A DNA stretch of 64,000 nucleotides from Microbulbifer sp. TB1203 (lineage in GTDB: Bacteria; Pseudomonadota; Gammaproteobacteria; Pseudomonadales; Cellvibrionaceae), in contig NZ_CP116899.1 of NCBI RefSeq assembly GCF_030997045.1, positions 558,001-622,000 of the forward strand, read 5' to 3'. The translations under genes were made by a program, and so were the position numbers. Shown one piece after another: positions 24,276 through 32,213 of this stretch. Every line of letters starts with the position of its first letter. The first letter of the stretch is position 1. The notes beneath the pieces were generated by a model. That model worked only from the letters and a program-made list of their open reading frames with translations. It searched no databases and had not been told where the DNA came from.

Positions 24276-24640
24276 AGCCGTGAGTGAGGTATTCTCCGGA
24301 GCGCAAGGAGGCCCGGATTTCTTCCGTGCCCGACTGGATCAGATGACCCGCGCCATCCGCTGGCGGTGCTGGCCACGCGGATGTCGTGGGTGAGGCCACG
24401 GTGCCATGTGATGCAACGTAGATCGGGCATTTCCGCCGCGCGCTCGGCGAGGCTGGGAAGGAATGAGATGCTCAAGGCCACGATCGATGCGGCGGTGCGG
24501 TCTGCCGAGTTCGAGCGGGTGATCGTGGGCGCCATGCAAGAGAAGGCGATCGCCTATCCGACGGACAGCCGGCTGCGGGTGATTGCGCGCCACCGGGTGG
24601 TCAAGGCGGTGCGGAGTTACACTAGGTTATACTGCTTGAA
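24276..24640 (+). pseudogene. IS5-type transposase remnant
   Basis: Fragments in shifting frames correspond to DDE transposases of the IS5 superfamily. They are 'VFSGAQGGPDFFRARLDQM' (about 24282-24345), 'VLATRMSWV' (about 24363-24390) and 'MLKATIDAAVRSAEFERVIVGAMQEKAIAYPTDSRLRVIARHRVVKA' (about 24469-24610). The central catalytic part is deleted, so the element is dead. It sits between the AT-rich binding protein and the second kinase and may have taken part in assembling this cluster. Confidence 0.75.
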
Positions 24641-24780
24641 GGGACGCTACCCGCCGCTTGCCTTACGCTCTTGCGAGTCACGGGCTACCTCTCAACCTCT
24701 TTCCACCTGCCCCCTACTGCCAGGAGCTCAGAAGAGGCGACGACTATCCTGACACAGGAGGGACAGCGGGAACCAATCCG

Positions 24781-27504
24781 ATGGACAGCCCGTCGGAAGT
24801 CGGAGGACATATTAAAGATATGCGGGTTGGGGAGGCACTGCGGGCATTCTACACGCGGGTGCGTAGCCAGGTCGGCCTGCGCATATTCGCCAGCGTCCTG
24901 CTGTTCAGCTTCGCGGTCACCCTGACGCTCACCGCCATCCAGCTCTACCTCGAGTATCGGCGCGGCGTCGATGCGATCGACAGCCAGCTCGTGCAGATCG
25001 AATACGGCTATCTCGGCAGCCTGCGCGAAGGCCTGTGGCGACTCGACGAGGGGTACCTGCAGGCCCAAGTGGATGGCATCGTCCGGCTGCCGCACATCCG
25101 TGCCGTCGAAATCCGCGAAATCGCAGACAGGGCTCCTCTGGTCGTGACCGCGGGCCAGCGGGCGAGCCATGGGGCCGTGGCGAAGGAATTTCCCATCTTC
25201 TATTCCGTCCGGGGAACAGAGCAGCGGATCGGCACCCTCTATGTCGAGGCGACCCTGACCGAGCTGTACCGGGAGTTGCGCCGCACCGCCCTGGTCATCC
25301 TGCTCAACGAGGGCCTGAAGACCTTCCTGGTCTCCGCCTTCATCCTCTACATCGTCCACCGCCTCGTCACCCGTCACCTGACGACCCTGGCGCGGTTCGT
25401 CCAAGGTTACGACCTCCGTAACCCGCCGCCGCCGCTGCGGCTGTCGCGTGGTCCCCAGGAGGCGGAGGACGAGCTCGGCCAGGTGGCCGCCGCTTTCAAT
25501 ACCATGTGCGCAAACCTGCAGCGGGCCTATACCGATCTGCGCGAGCGGGAAGCGCGCATCCAGCGGCTGGTGGACTCCAATATCATCGGGGTGTTCTTCT
25601 GGACCCTGGCCGGTGAGGTCACCGCCGCCAACGATGCCATGCTCCGCATGATCGGCTACGACCGCCAGGCGTTGCGCTCGGGCCGGATCCAATGGGCCGA
25701 GCTGACTCCGCCGGAGCACGAGGCGGCCGATGCCCGGGCCATGGAAGAGCTCCGGGCCGGGGGGGCCTGTCAGCCGTACGAGAAGGAATTTCTCCGCCGG
25801 GACGGCAGCCGGGTGCCGGTCCTCATCGGCGCCGCGCTGTTCGAGGGCTCGCGGGACGAGGGCGTCGCCTTCGTGCTCGATCTGACCGAGCGCCGGCGGG
25901 CCGAGGCCGAACGCGCCGCGCGCCAGAGCGCCGAGGCGGCCAACGCCGCCAAGAGCGCGTTCCTGGCCAGCATGAGCCATGACCTGCGCACGCCCATGTT
26001 CGGCGTGCTCGGGTTCACCGATCTGCTCAGGGAAACCAACCTCGACCCGATCCAGCGTGAGTACGTGCGGCTTGTGGACCAGTCCGCGAGCTCCCTGCTG
26101 GGGTTGCTCAACGACGTCCTTGACTTCTCGAAGATCGAGGCTGGTGAGCTGATCTTGGAGCAAGGCACCCTCCGCCTCGACGACGTGCTGGGGGAGTCCA
26201 TGCATTCCCACGCGGCGCCTGCGGCGGACAAGAGTCTGGAGCTCGCCTACCACCTGCCTCCCGAACTGGCGGATCTGACGGTCGAGGGCGACCGGCTCCG
26301 CCTTCGTCAGGTCATCGACAACCTGGTGAGCAATGCGGTCAAGTTCACGGACGAGGGGCACGTCGCGGTGGACGTCTCAGCCGTCTCCCGCGCCGACTCG
26401 GAGGTGGTACTCCGGTTCGAGGTGGAGGACACGGGCATCGGCATCCCGAAGGAGCAGCGGGCCGAGATCTTCGAGGCTTTCCAGCAGCTCAAGCCTCCCG
26501 CGGCCCGCCAGGGCGTGGGGCTGGGCCTGGCCATCGCAGCGAGGCTGGTGGAGCGGATGGGGGGGGAGATAGGCGTCCAGAGCGAGCCGGGCCGTGGCAG
26601 CACCTTCTGGTTTACCGCCCGTCTGGGGGTCGCAGGCGAGGTGTCGCGTTTCAGGGCGTCGCGGGACCTCCTGCAAGGCCGCCGGGTACTTGTGGTGGAT
26701 GACTACCCCCTCAATCTGCGCATCCTCACCGAGATCGTCGAGAGCTGGGAGATGGAGCCCGCCGCGGTGGGCTCGGGTCCCATGGCCCTGGAGGAGCTGC
26801 GGCGGGCCGTCGGGGCGGGCGCGCCCTACGACCTGGTGCTGCTCGATCAGGTGATGCCCGAGATGTCGGGGCTGGAGGTTGCCGAGCGGATCCGCGGGGA
26901 CGACGCCCTGCGGGATCTGCCCATCGTCCTCCTCTCCTCGGCGGCGGCGGGACTGGTCGAGCCCGGGCGCCTCCGGTCCGCCCGGATCTCACACTCCTTG
27001 CCCAAGCCCGTCTCGCAGCTTGAGCTGTGGACGGCCGTCGTCGAGGTTCTGGGCGCCCCCACGGAGAAGGCCCCGTCCAAGGACCGGCCCGGCGCCGTCA
27101 GCACCCGCCGGGTGCTGCTCGCGGAGGATTCGCCGGTGAACCAGGCGCTGGTCATCCGCCTCCTGGAGAAGCGCGGCCACGATGTCACGCTCGCGCGCAA
27201 CGGCCGGGAGGCGGTCGAGGCCTTCGAGCCGGGCCGGTTTGATATCCTGCTCATGGATGTCGAGATGCCAGAGATGGACGGTTTAGACGCCACCCGAGCC
27301 ATCCGTGCCGCCGAGCGGGAGTCAGGCACCCACGTTCCCATCATCGCCATGACCGCCCATGCCATGAAGGGCGATCGAGAGAAATGTCTCGAGGCCGGCA
27401 TGGACGACTACCTCACCAAGCCGGCCCGGGCCGAAGACCTCTACGCCGTGGTAGAGGGCACTGGGCCAGAGCAAGCGTCGAATGCACCCACCCGGCGGAG
27501 CTAG
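24781..27504 (+). CDS. Membrane hybrid histidine kinase: periplasmic sensor, HAMP, PAS, HisKA, HATPase, two receivers
   Basis: A 907-residue inner-membrane sensor. TM1 (about 33-57) and TM2 (about 175-195) bracket a periplasmic sensor ('LVQIEYGYLGSLREGLWRLDEGYLQAQVDGIVRLPHIRAVEIRE'). HAMP (about 195-255) and PAS (about 262-385, 'RIQRLVDSNIIGVFFWTLAGEVTAANDAMLRMIGYDRQAL') follow, then HisKA with H400 in 'SMSHDLRTPMFG', HATPase_c and two REC domains ('LVLLDQVMPEMSG', 'ILLMDVEMPEMDG'). From residue about 390 to the end it is almost identical, at DNA level, to the soluble kinase at 21270. Both kinases therefore probably feed the same output. The start at 24781 is the first ATG consistent with a cytoplasmic N-terminus; upstream codons overlap the transposase remnant. 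Confidence 0.9.
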   Translation: MDSPSEVGGHIKDMRVGEALRAFYTRVRSQVGLRIFASVLLFSFAVTLTLTAIQLYLEYRRGVDAIDSQLVQIEYGYLGSLREGLWRLDEGYLQAQVDGIVRLPHIRAVEIREIADRAPLVVTAGQRASHGAVAKEFPIFYSVRGTEQRIGTLYVEATLTELYRELRRTALVILLNEGLKTFLVSAFILYIVHRLVTRHLTTLARFVQGYDLRNPPPPLRLSRGPQEAEDELGQVAAAFNTMCANLQRAYTDLREREARIQRLVDSNIIGVFFWTLAGEVTAANDAMLRMIGYDRQALRSGRIQWAELTPPEHEAADARAMEELRAGGACQPYEKEFLRRDGSRVPVLIGAALFEGSRDEGVAFVLDLTERRRAEAERAARQSAEAANAAKSAFLASMSHDLRTPMFGVLGFTDLLRETNLDPIQREYVRLVDQSASSLLGLLNDVLDFSKIEAGELILEQGTLRLDDVLGESMHSHAAPAADKSLELAYHLPPELADLTVEGDRLRLRQVIDNLVSNAVKFTDEGHVAVDVSAVSRADSEVVLRFEVEDTGIGIPKEQRAEIFEAFQQLKPPAARQGVGLGLAIAARLVERMGGEIGVQSEPGRGSTFWFTARLGVAGEVSRFRASRDLLQGRRVLVVDDYPLNLRILTEIVESWEMEPAAVGSGPMALEELRRAVGAGAPYDLVLLDQVMPEMSGLEVAERIRGDDALRDLPIVLLSSAAAGLVEPGRLRSARISHSLPKPVSQLELWTAVVEVLGAPTEKAPSKDRPGAVSTRRVLLAEDSPVNQALVIRLLEKRGHDVTLARNGREAVEAFEPGRFDILLMDVEMPEMDGLDATRAIRAAERESGTHVPIIAMTAHAMKGDREKCLEAGMDDYLTKPARAEDLYAVVEGTGPEQASNAPTRRS

Positions 27505-27698
27505 ACGTGGAAGTATGGGGCCCGGCGCTGGACCAAGACCGGTCAGCAAAATCCCCGGCAGATCACTCTGCCGAGTCCCGGGAGAGAGGTGTCCTTTCCT
27601 TCCTCCTTATTTAGTAATTGCGGAGAAGGAACTCGATAAGACGCCTTAAATTTAGACGTAACTCTGGAAATTGAACCGGAGCATTCCGATGCGGCATT

Positions 27699-29339
27699 TT
27701 ACCGTGGCTCGATCCGGTCCGGTTCCCGCTCCAGGTACTCAAAAAACTCGAAGTCCGCCGCCCGTCGACGACCGGAGGTATCCTGGCAGGCCATTCCGAC
27801 AAAGGCGCCGGTAAAACTCTTGCCCTCGCCGCGGCCGGCCTCATCGGAAATCAGCGAATAGTCCAGGCAGACATCTATACGCTGCCAGTTTTTCCCGTCC
27901 AGAGACCAGGAGAAAAAGAGTTTTTCAAAGTCCACCTCGGCGCGCAGATAGAGGGCGCAACCCCGCGGCAGGGGGATTTCCTTAACGCTCTCGTGCGGAT
28001 AATTCAGATTCCACTGCTGCTGCCCCTCACAACTCAAAATGGCGAGATACCTCTGGCCGGCGTCGTTGCAGCTGGCAAAAAGATAGTGGAACTTGTGCGC
28101 GTTGTAATAGCAGATCAGGCCCGCCGCCTGTTGGGAATTGTCCGGCTCGAATTCCATTCTGGTGGTGGCGGTGAAGCGGAAGGCCTGTTGCCGTCGTGCC
28201 ACCAGCGCCTGTTTGAACCAGGAGCCGATGGACTCGTGCCCGTATAGGCGCAGGTAACCGGGCCTGTCTTTCAATGAGAACAGAGTTTCTTCCCAAGGGA
28301 TGCGCAGCCACTGAAAATCCAGCGGCAGCCTGTCGCAATCGAATGTGGTTCTGGGCGGGGATTCGGGCCAGGGGTGCGGTGGCAGGTCCGGCACATCCGT
28401 TTCGAGATCCGGCCTGTTGCCGCCGTTGTCGAGGCGCAGCCAGCCGTCCTTGCTCCAATAAGCTTTTTGTATCGCGGTTTCCCGGCCGAGGGGACAGCGG
28501 CGCTGGCCGGAGTTGCCGTGCAGGGACAGGGGGCGACCGCACAGGTGCACAATATAAATTTCGCCCCGCGGTGTTTCCACCCAGTCGCCGTGGCCGGAGC
28601 GCTGCAGTGACAGTTGCGGATCATCCTTCGATGTCACGATATGTTTTATCGGGTCCACCTCGTAGGGGCCGGTGATTTTTTTCGAGCGCGCCATGGTGAT
28701 GGCGTGGTCGTAGCCGGTGCCGCCCTCTGCGGTCATCAGGTAGTAGTAGCCGTTGCGCCGGTAGAGGTGCGGTGCCTCGGTCAGGCGCAGCTCTGTGCCT
28801 TTGAAAATATTGGTGATGGGGCCGATCAATTGCTTTTCTTTCGGGCAGTATTCCTGCAGCAGTATGCCGTTGAAGGAGTGGCGGCCCGGGCGGATATCCC
28901 ACTGCATATTCACCAGCCACTTGCGGCCGTCGTCGTCGTGGAACAGGGAGGCGTCGAAACCGCTGCTATTCAGGGGCACCGGGTCGGACCAGCGGCCGTC
29001 CACGGTGGCGCAGGTGGTGAGATAGTTGTGGCTGTCCTTGAAGGAGCCCTCGTGGCGTTTTACATCGGTGTACACCAGCCAGAAAAGGCCGTCGCTGTAG
29101 GTCAGGCAGGGCGCCCAGATGCCGCCGGAATCCGGATTGCCGCGCATATCCAGCAATTCGGCGCGGTCCAGGGGGCGCGCGGTCAAGCGCCAGTGCACCA
29201 GGTCGCGGGAGTGGTGGATCTGTACTCCCGGATACCACTCGAAGGTGGAAGTGGCGATGTAGAAATCATCGCCGACGCGCACTATGGAGGGATCCGGATT
29301 GAAGCCGGGCAGAATCGGATTTCTGATTTTGCTGTTCAT
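27699..29339 (-). CDS. GH43 beta-xylosidase / arabinofuranosidase
   Basis: A 546-residue cytoplasmic glycoside hydrolase. The five-bladed GH43 propeller (about 5-330) keeps the three acidic catalytic positions: general base D16 in 'GFNPDPSIV', D129 in 'SGFDASLFHDDDG' and general acid E188 in 'ELRLTEAPHLY'. A C-terminal beta-sandwich (about 350-546, DUF1349-like) is typical of XynB-type xylosidases that release xylose from imported xylo-oligosaccharides. There is no signal peptide, which fits intracellular action. Its ATG overlaps the stop of the upstream sugar transporter by 4 bases, so the two are co-translated and co-regulated from a XylR-type operator at 30766. The open frame extends further upstream but inside the transporter gene. 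Confidence 0.93.
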   Translation of the reverse strand: MNSKIRNPILPGFNPDPSIVRVGDDFYIATSTFEWYPGVQIHHSRDLVHWRLTARPLDRAELLDMRGNPDSGGIWAPCLTYSDGLFWLVYTDVKRHEGSFKDSHNYLTTCATVDGRWSDPVPLNSSGFDASLFHDDDGRKWLVNMQWDIRPGRHSFNGILLQEYCPKEKQLIGPITNIFKGTELRLTEAPHLYRRNGYYYLMTAEGGTGYDHAITMARSKKITGPYEVDPIKHIVTSKDDPQLSLQRSGHGDWVETPRGEIYIVHLCGRPLSLHGNSGQRRCPLGRETAIQKAYWSKDGWLRLDNGGNRPDLETDVPDLPPHPWPESPPRTTFDCDRLPLDFQWLRIPWEETLFSLKDRPGYLRLYGHESIGSWFKQALVARRQQAFRFTATTRMEFEPDNSQQAAGLICYYNAHKFHYLFASCNDAGQRYLAILSCEGQQQWNLNYPHESVKEIPLPRGCALYLRAEVDFEKLFFSWSLDGKNWQRIDVCLDYSLISDEAGRGEGKSFTGAFVGMACQDTSGRRRAADFEFFEYLEREPDRIEPR

Positions 29340-30724
29340 GGCGTACTTGAAGATGGAACGGGTTGGGACGAATCGCCGGCGGGGAGATACTCCTGCCAAC
29401 CGCGGGTCAGTTTGTAGAAGTGCAGGCAGCCGATCACGAGTGCTCCCGCGATCACGGAACTGCCGGCAAAGGCGAAGACAATGCCGAACAGTGCCTGCTC
29501 TGTCTGCTCCACATTGGCCTGGTAGCCGAAGAAGGCCAGCACCCAGCCGGTAAGGCCGCCGCCGATGGAGTTGCCCACTTTGAGCGCGAACAGGTGGCCG
29601 GCAAAAAACATGGCCATGGCGCCCCTGCCTGTCGTTTTCAATCCGTAATCCACGGTATCGGGCACGGTGGAAAACAGCAGGGGCACGAACATCATATGGA
29701 AGTAGTTGGACAACATGGTCAGGGACAAGGCCGGCAGCACCCATTCCCGAGGCACCAGAAACAGAAGCGCGTTCAGGGTGATAGTGCCGCACAGGGCTAG
29801 CTTCATCACTTTTACCTTGCACCATCTCTTCACCAGCCAGCCGGCGGTGAGGGCGCCGGCGACACCGGCGAGCATGGTCAGTCCCATAAACATCGACAGC
29901 AGGTTAGTGGTATCGGCGAAGAAGCCGCTCATGGTGTTGACCAGATAGTAATCGACAAAATAGGGCTTGGCCGCGCTCTGCATGGCGCCGCGGATCATGA
30001 TGATCAAGGTGGCCAGGGCGATGAGCAGCCATTGGGAATTGCTGAACATGGCCTTCAGGTCGGCGGCGGGGCTGGCCTTCGACGCGCCCTCGTCCGGCTG
30101 TAGGCGCTCTCTGGTCAGCGAAAAACAGCCGAGGAAACAGAGTACGGCGATAACCGCCATTACCGCCATGGCCAGGGGGAAACCCAATTGCTGGTTGTCC
30201 CCGCCCAGCAGCGCCGCCAGCGGGAAAATGGAAGTGGTCACCAGGAAGCCGCCCACCATGGCCATGGCGAAGCGGTAAGTCTGCAGGTTGGCGCGCTCTT
30301 CGCTGTCCGCCGTCATCACGCCTCCCAAGGCCGAGTAGGAAATATTGACGGCGGTGTAGGCGCTCATCAGCAAGGCATAGCTGATATAGGCGTAGACCAG
30401 CTTGGTGCCGGCATCGGAGCCGGGCGTGACAAAGGCGGCCACGGCGAGCATACCGTAGGGAACGGCCACCCACAGCATCCAGGGCCGGTAGCGACCGTGC
30501 CTGGATCTGGTGCGGTCGGCGATGGCGCCCATGATGGGATCGGTTACCGCATCGAACAACCGCACCACCAGCATCAGGGTACCGGCGGCGGCTGCGGTGA
30601 TGCCGTAGATGTCGGTGTAGAAATAGAGCAGGACGTTGATCACGGCCTGGTAGACGATATTGCTGGCGGTGTCGCCGAGGCCATAGCCCAGCTTCTCCTT
30701 CAGGCTGAGGGAGACTCGCTTCAT
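29336..30724 (-). CDS. GPH-family sugar:cation symporter (xyloside transporter)
   Basis: A 462-residue permease with about 12 membrane segments, of the glycoside-pentoside-hexuronide family. The N-terminal 'LSLKEKLGYGLGDTASNIVYQAVINVLLYFYTDIYGI' and 'LFDAVTDPIMGAIADRTRSRHGRYRPWMLWVAVPYGMLAVAAF' are hallmark motifs. The closest functional models are XynP/YicJ-type xyloside importers, and the gene is translationally coupled to the GH43 xylosidase. The ATG at 30724 is preferred over an earlier start 11 codons upstream because AGGGA precedes it at a good distance. It probably brings xylo-oligosaccharides made by extracellular xylanases into the cytoplasm. Confidence 0.92.
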   Translation of the reverse strand: MKRVSLSLKEKLGYGLGDTASNIVYQAVINVLLYFYTDIYGITAAAAGTLMLVVRLFDAVTDPIMGAIADRTRSRHGRYRPWMLWVAVPYGMLAVAAFVTPGSDAGTKLVYAYISYALLMSAYTAVNISYSALGGVMTADSEERANLQTYRFAMAMVGGFLVTTSIFPLAALLGGDNQQLGFPLAMAVMAVIAVLCFLGCFSLTRERLQPDEGASKASPAADLKAMFSNSQWLLIALATLIIMIRGAMQSAAKPYFVDYYLVNTMSGFFADTTNLLSMFMGLTMLAGVAGALTAGWLVKRWCKVKVMKLALCGTITLNALLFLVPREWVLPALSLTMLSNYFHMMFVPLLFSTVPDTVDYGLKTTGRGAMAMFFAGHLFALKVGNSIGGGLTGWVLAFFGYQANVEQTEQALFGIVFAFAGSSVIAGALVIGCLHFYKLTRGWQEYLPAGDSSQPVPSSSTP

Positions 30725-30765
30725 GGGTTTTCCCTTTATTGTTTTTATCGCTCTCATCCACGTTA

Positions 30766-30779
30766 TGGTAGCGCTATCA
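30766..30779. promoter_or_regulatory. XylR (LacI-family) operator upstream of the xyloside operon
   Basis: TGGTAGCGCTATCA is a 14-base near-palindrome with central GCGC. It matches the TGGTAGCGCTAACA-type box known for LacI-family XylR control of xylan genes in Xanthomonas at 13 of 14 positions. It lies 42 bases upstream of the transporter start, where a repressor would block transcription. Confidence 0.75.
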
Positions 30780-31025
30780 CCTTAAGTTGCACTTACAGGT
30801 CCTACCTGTCAAGCATTGCGGCTGGAAGTGTAATGCACCCCGGGAGGCTGTTTGCAGGCGAATGGCGCAGGGGAGAAGCGCGTATTCAATATAGGCATCG
30901 AGATATGCTGCGCATGTGGCAGTGCTGTCAAGGTCCTCAGGTGATCGGGAAGGAAGGGGTGTAAATGGAGAAAAAACGGGCAGGTTCTCAGGCGATTATT
31001 GTCACCCGGATGCCAAAAAATCTCC
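30780..31025. other. Non-coding stretch between xyloside operon and guaA copy 4
   Basis: No gene recognised on either strand. Confidence 0.4.
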
Positions 31026-31132
31026 GAACTGGTTGAAAAGGTCACCAACCGCATTATCAACGGGATAGAGTATATCTCCCGCGTGACCTGCGACCTGTCC
31101 AGCAAGTTGCCGGTTACATCGAGTGGGAGTAG
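31026..31132 (+). pseudogene. guaA 3'-end fragment, copy 4
   Basis: 107 bases match the end of guaA ('ELVEKVTNRIINGIEYISRVTCDLSSKL', then a shifted end with GAGTGGGAGTAG). One base is lost near the end, so the final codons are out of frame. It is the most diverged of the clear copies and marks the right border of the third inserted segment. Confidence 0.88.
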
Positions 31133-31136
31133 GGCA

Positions 31137-32213
31137 CTAAAATTCGGCGCTGGGCGATACCGACAGGGCCCGCAGGTTATGCAGCACTTTTTCGGCCCGG
31201 GCGATGTTGGTCAGCAATTCGTCGTTGTCCGGGTCCAAGGTTTTGGCTTCGCGCCAGACGTCCAGGGCCCGGTCGATATCGCCCTGGCTGTATAAATCAT
31301 TGCCCCGCTTGATCGCCGTTTCGATCCGGACGTTTAACTGGGTCCGGAACTGCGATTGCAGGGGCGACAGTTGCGGATGCCGCGGTGACCGTTGCTGTAG
31401 CCGGTTCAGATGTTGTCGCGCGCCGAGCAGATCGCCGGCATCCAGCGCCTGCTGCAATGCCTTGACAGCCCCGTTGTCAAAGGAGGCCTTGGCCGGTTGG
31501 CGTTTCGCCCGGCGAAGCTGGCGGTCGGCCAGGGCCAGGTCGCGTTCGATGTCGTCCTGCTGATAGTCGTCGCCGTACAAACGCTGTGCAATCTGCAAAC
31601 CGCGGCGGGCCAGCGAATAGTCCCGCCGTTCCAATGCCCGCTGCGCATAATGCTGCAGCTCTTTGGCCGATTTACGGCATTTGCGGTGATAACTGTTCAG
31701 TTCCAGCCAGGTCAGCGGGCCGGGGCCTTTGACTTGCCGCAGGCGCTGGTAGGCATCGGCGTCTTTCAGCAATTGCTCGCCGCGATGGATCGCCAGATCC
31801 ATACGCACCAGCTCTTCGCGCAACTGGCGCCGCTCGGCCAATTGCTGCCGCGCCGAACTCAGTATCTGGCTGTCTGGCAGCGCGCCGGTGGCGCCACGAA
31901 AAATTCCGTCGGCGCCGCGCCAGTCGTCCTGCTGCTCCAGCCGGCTCGCGGCACGGATTACGTCACGCTCGAACTGCCGGAGGCCGCTGTGCAATTGTTT
32001 GATTTGTTGTTGCTGAACCGGCGTCGCAATATCCAGTTTCTGCAGCCGGTCGAGTTCGGCCGACTGCCGGCGGACCTGTTGCAGCGCGTCGGGCGGAAAA
32101 CCTTCCAGCGCCTGCTGCTTCATTGGTATAAGGTTGCAGGCCGGCAGCAGCGGCAATAGCAACAGCCATAGCAGCAGCGCTGACCGGCTAGTATGGGACA
32201 CCACACTAGGCAT
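31137..32213 (-). CDS. Helical repeat lipoprotein of unknown function
   Basis: A 358-residue predicted lipoprotein (lipobox 'LLPAC26'), almost all alpha-helical and rich in Gln, Arg and Leu. Repeated units resemble TPR or coiled-coil motifs ('ALERRDYSLARRGLQIAQRLYGDDYQQ' and 'AIKRGNDLYSQGDIDRALDVWREAKTLDPDNDELLTNIARAEKVL'). No catalytic motif is seen. The start overlaps the end of the adenylate cyclase gene by 8 bases, so the two are an operon. The lipoprotein may be an accessory sensor or scaffold for the cyclase. It ends 5 bases from the guaA fragment, on the opposite strand. Confidence 0.75.
   Translation of the reverse strand: MPSVVSHTSRSALLLWLLLLPLLPACNLIPMKQQALEGFPPDALQQVRRQSAELDRLQKLDIATPVQQQQIKQLHSGLRQFERDVIRAASRLEQQDDWRGADGIFRGATGALPDSQILSSARQQLAERRQLREELVRMDLAIHRGEQLLKDADAYQRLRQVKGPGPLTWLELNSYHRKCRKSAKELQHYAQRALERRDYSLARRGLQIAQRLYGDDYQQDDIERDLALADRQLRRAKRQPAKASFDNGAVKALQQALDAGDLLGARQHLNRLQQRSPRHPQLSPLQSQFRTQLNVRIETAIKRGNDLYSQGDIDRALDVWREAKTLDPDNDELLTNIARAEKVLHNLRALSVSPSAEF

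Noticed and set aside
29340..29825. N-terminal extension of the GH43 protein
   Set aside because: It lies inside the transporter gene in another frame and is unrelated to GH43; the ATG at 29339 with the 4-base overlap is natural.
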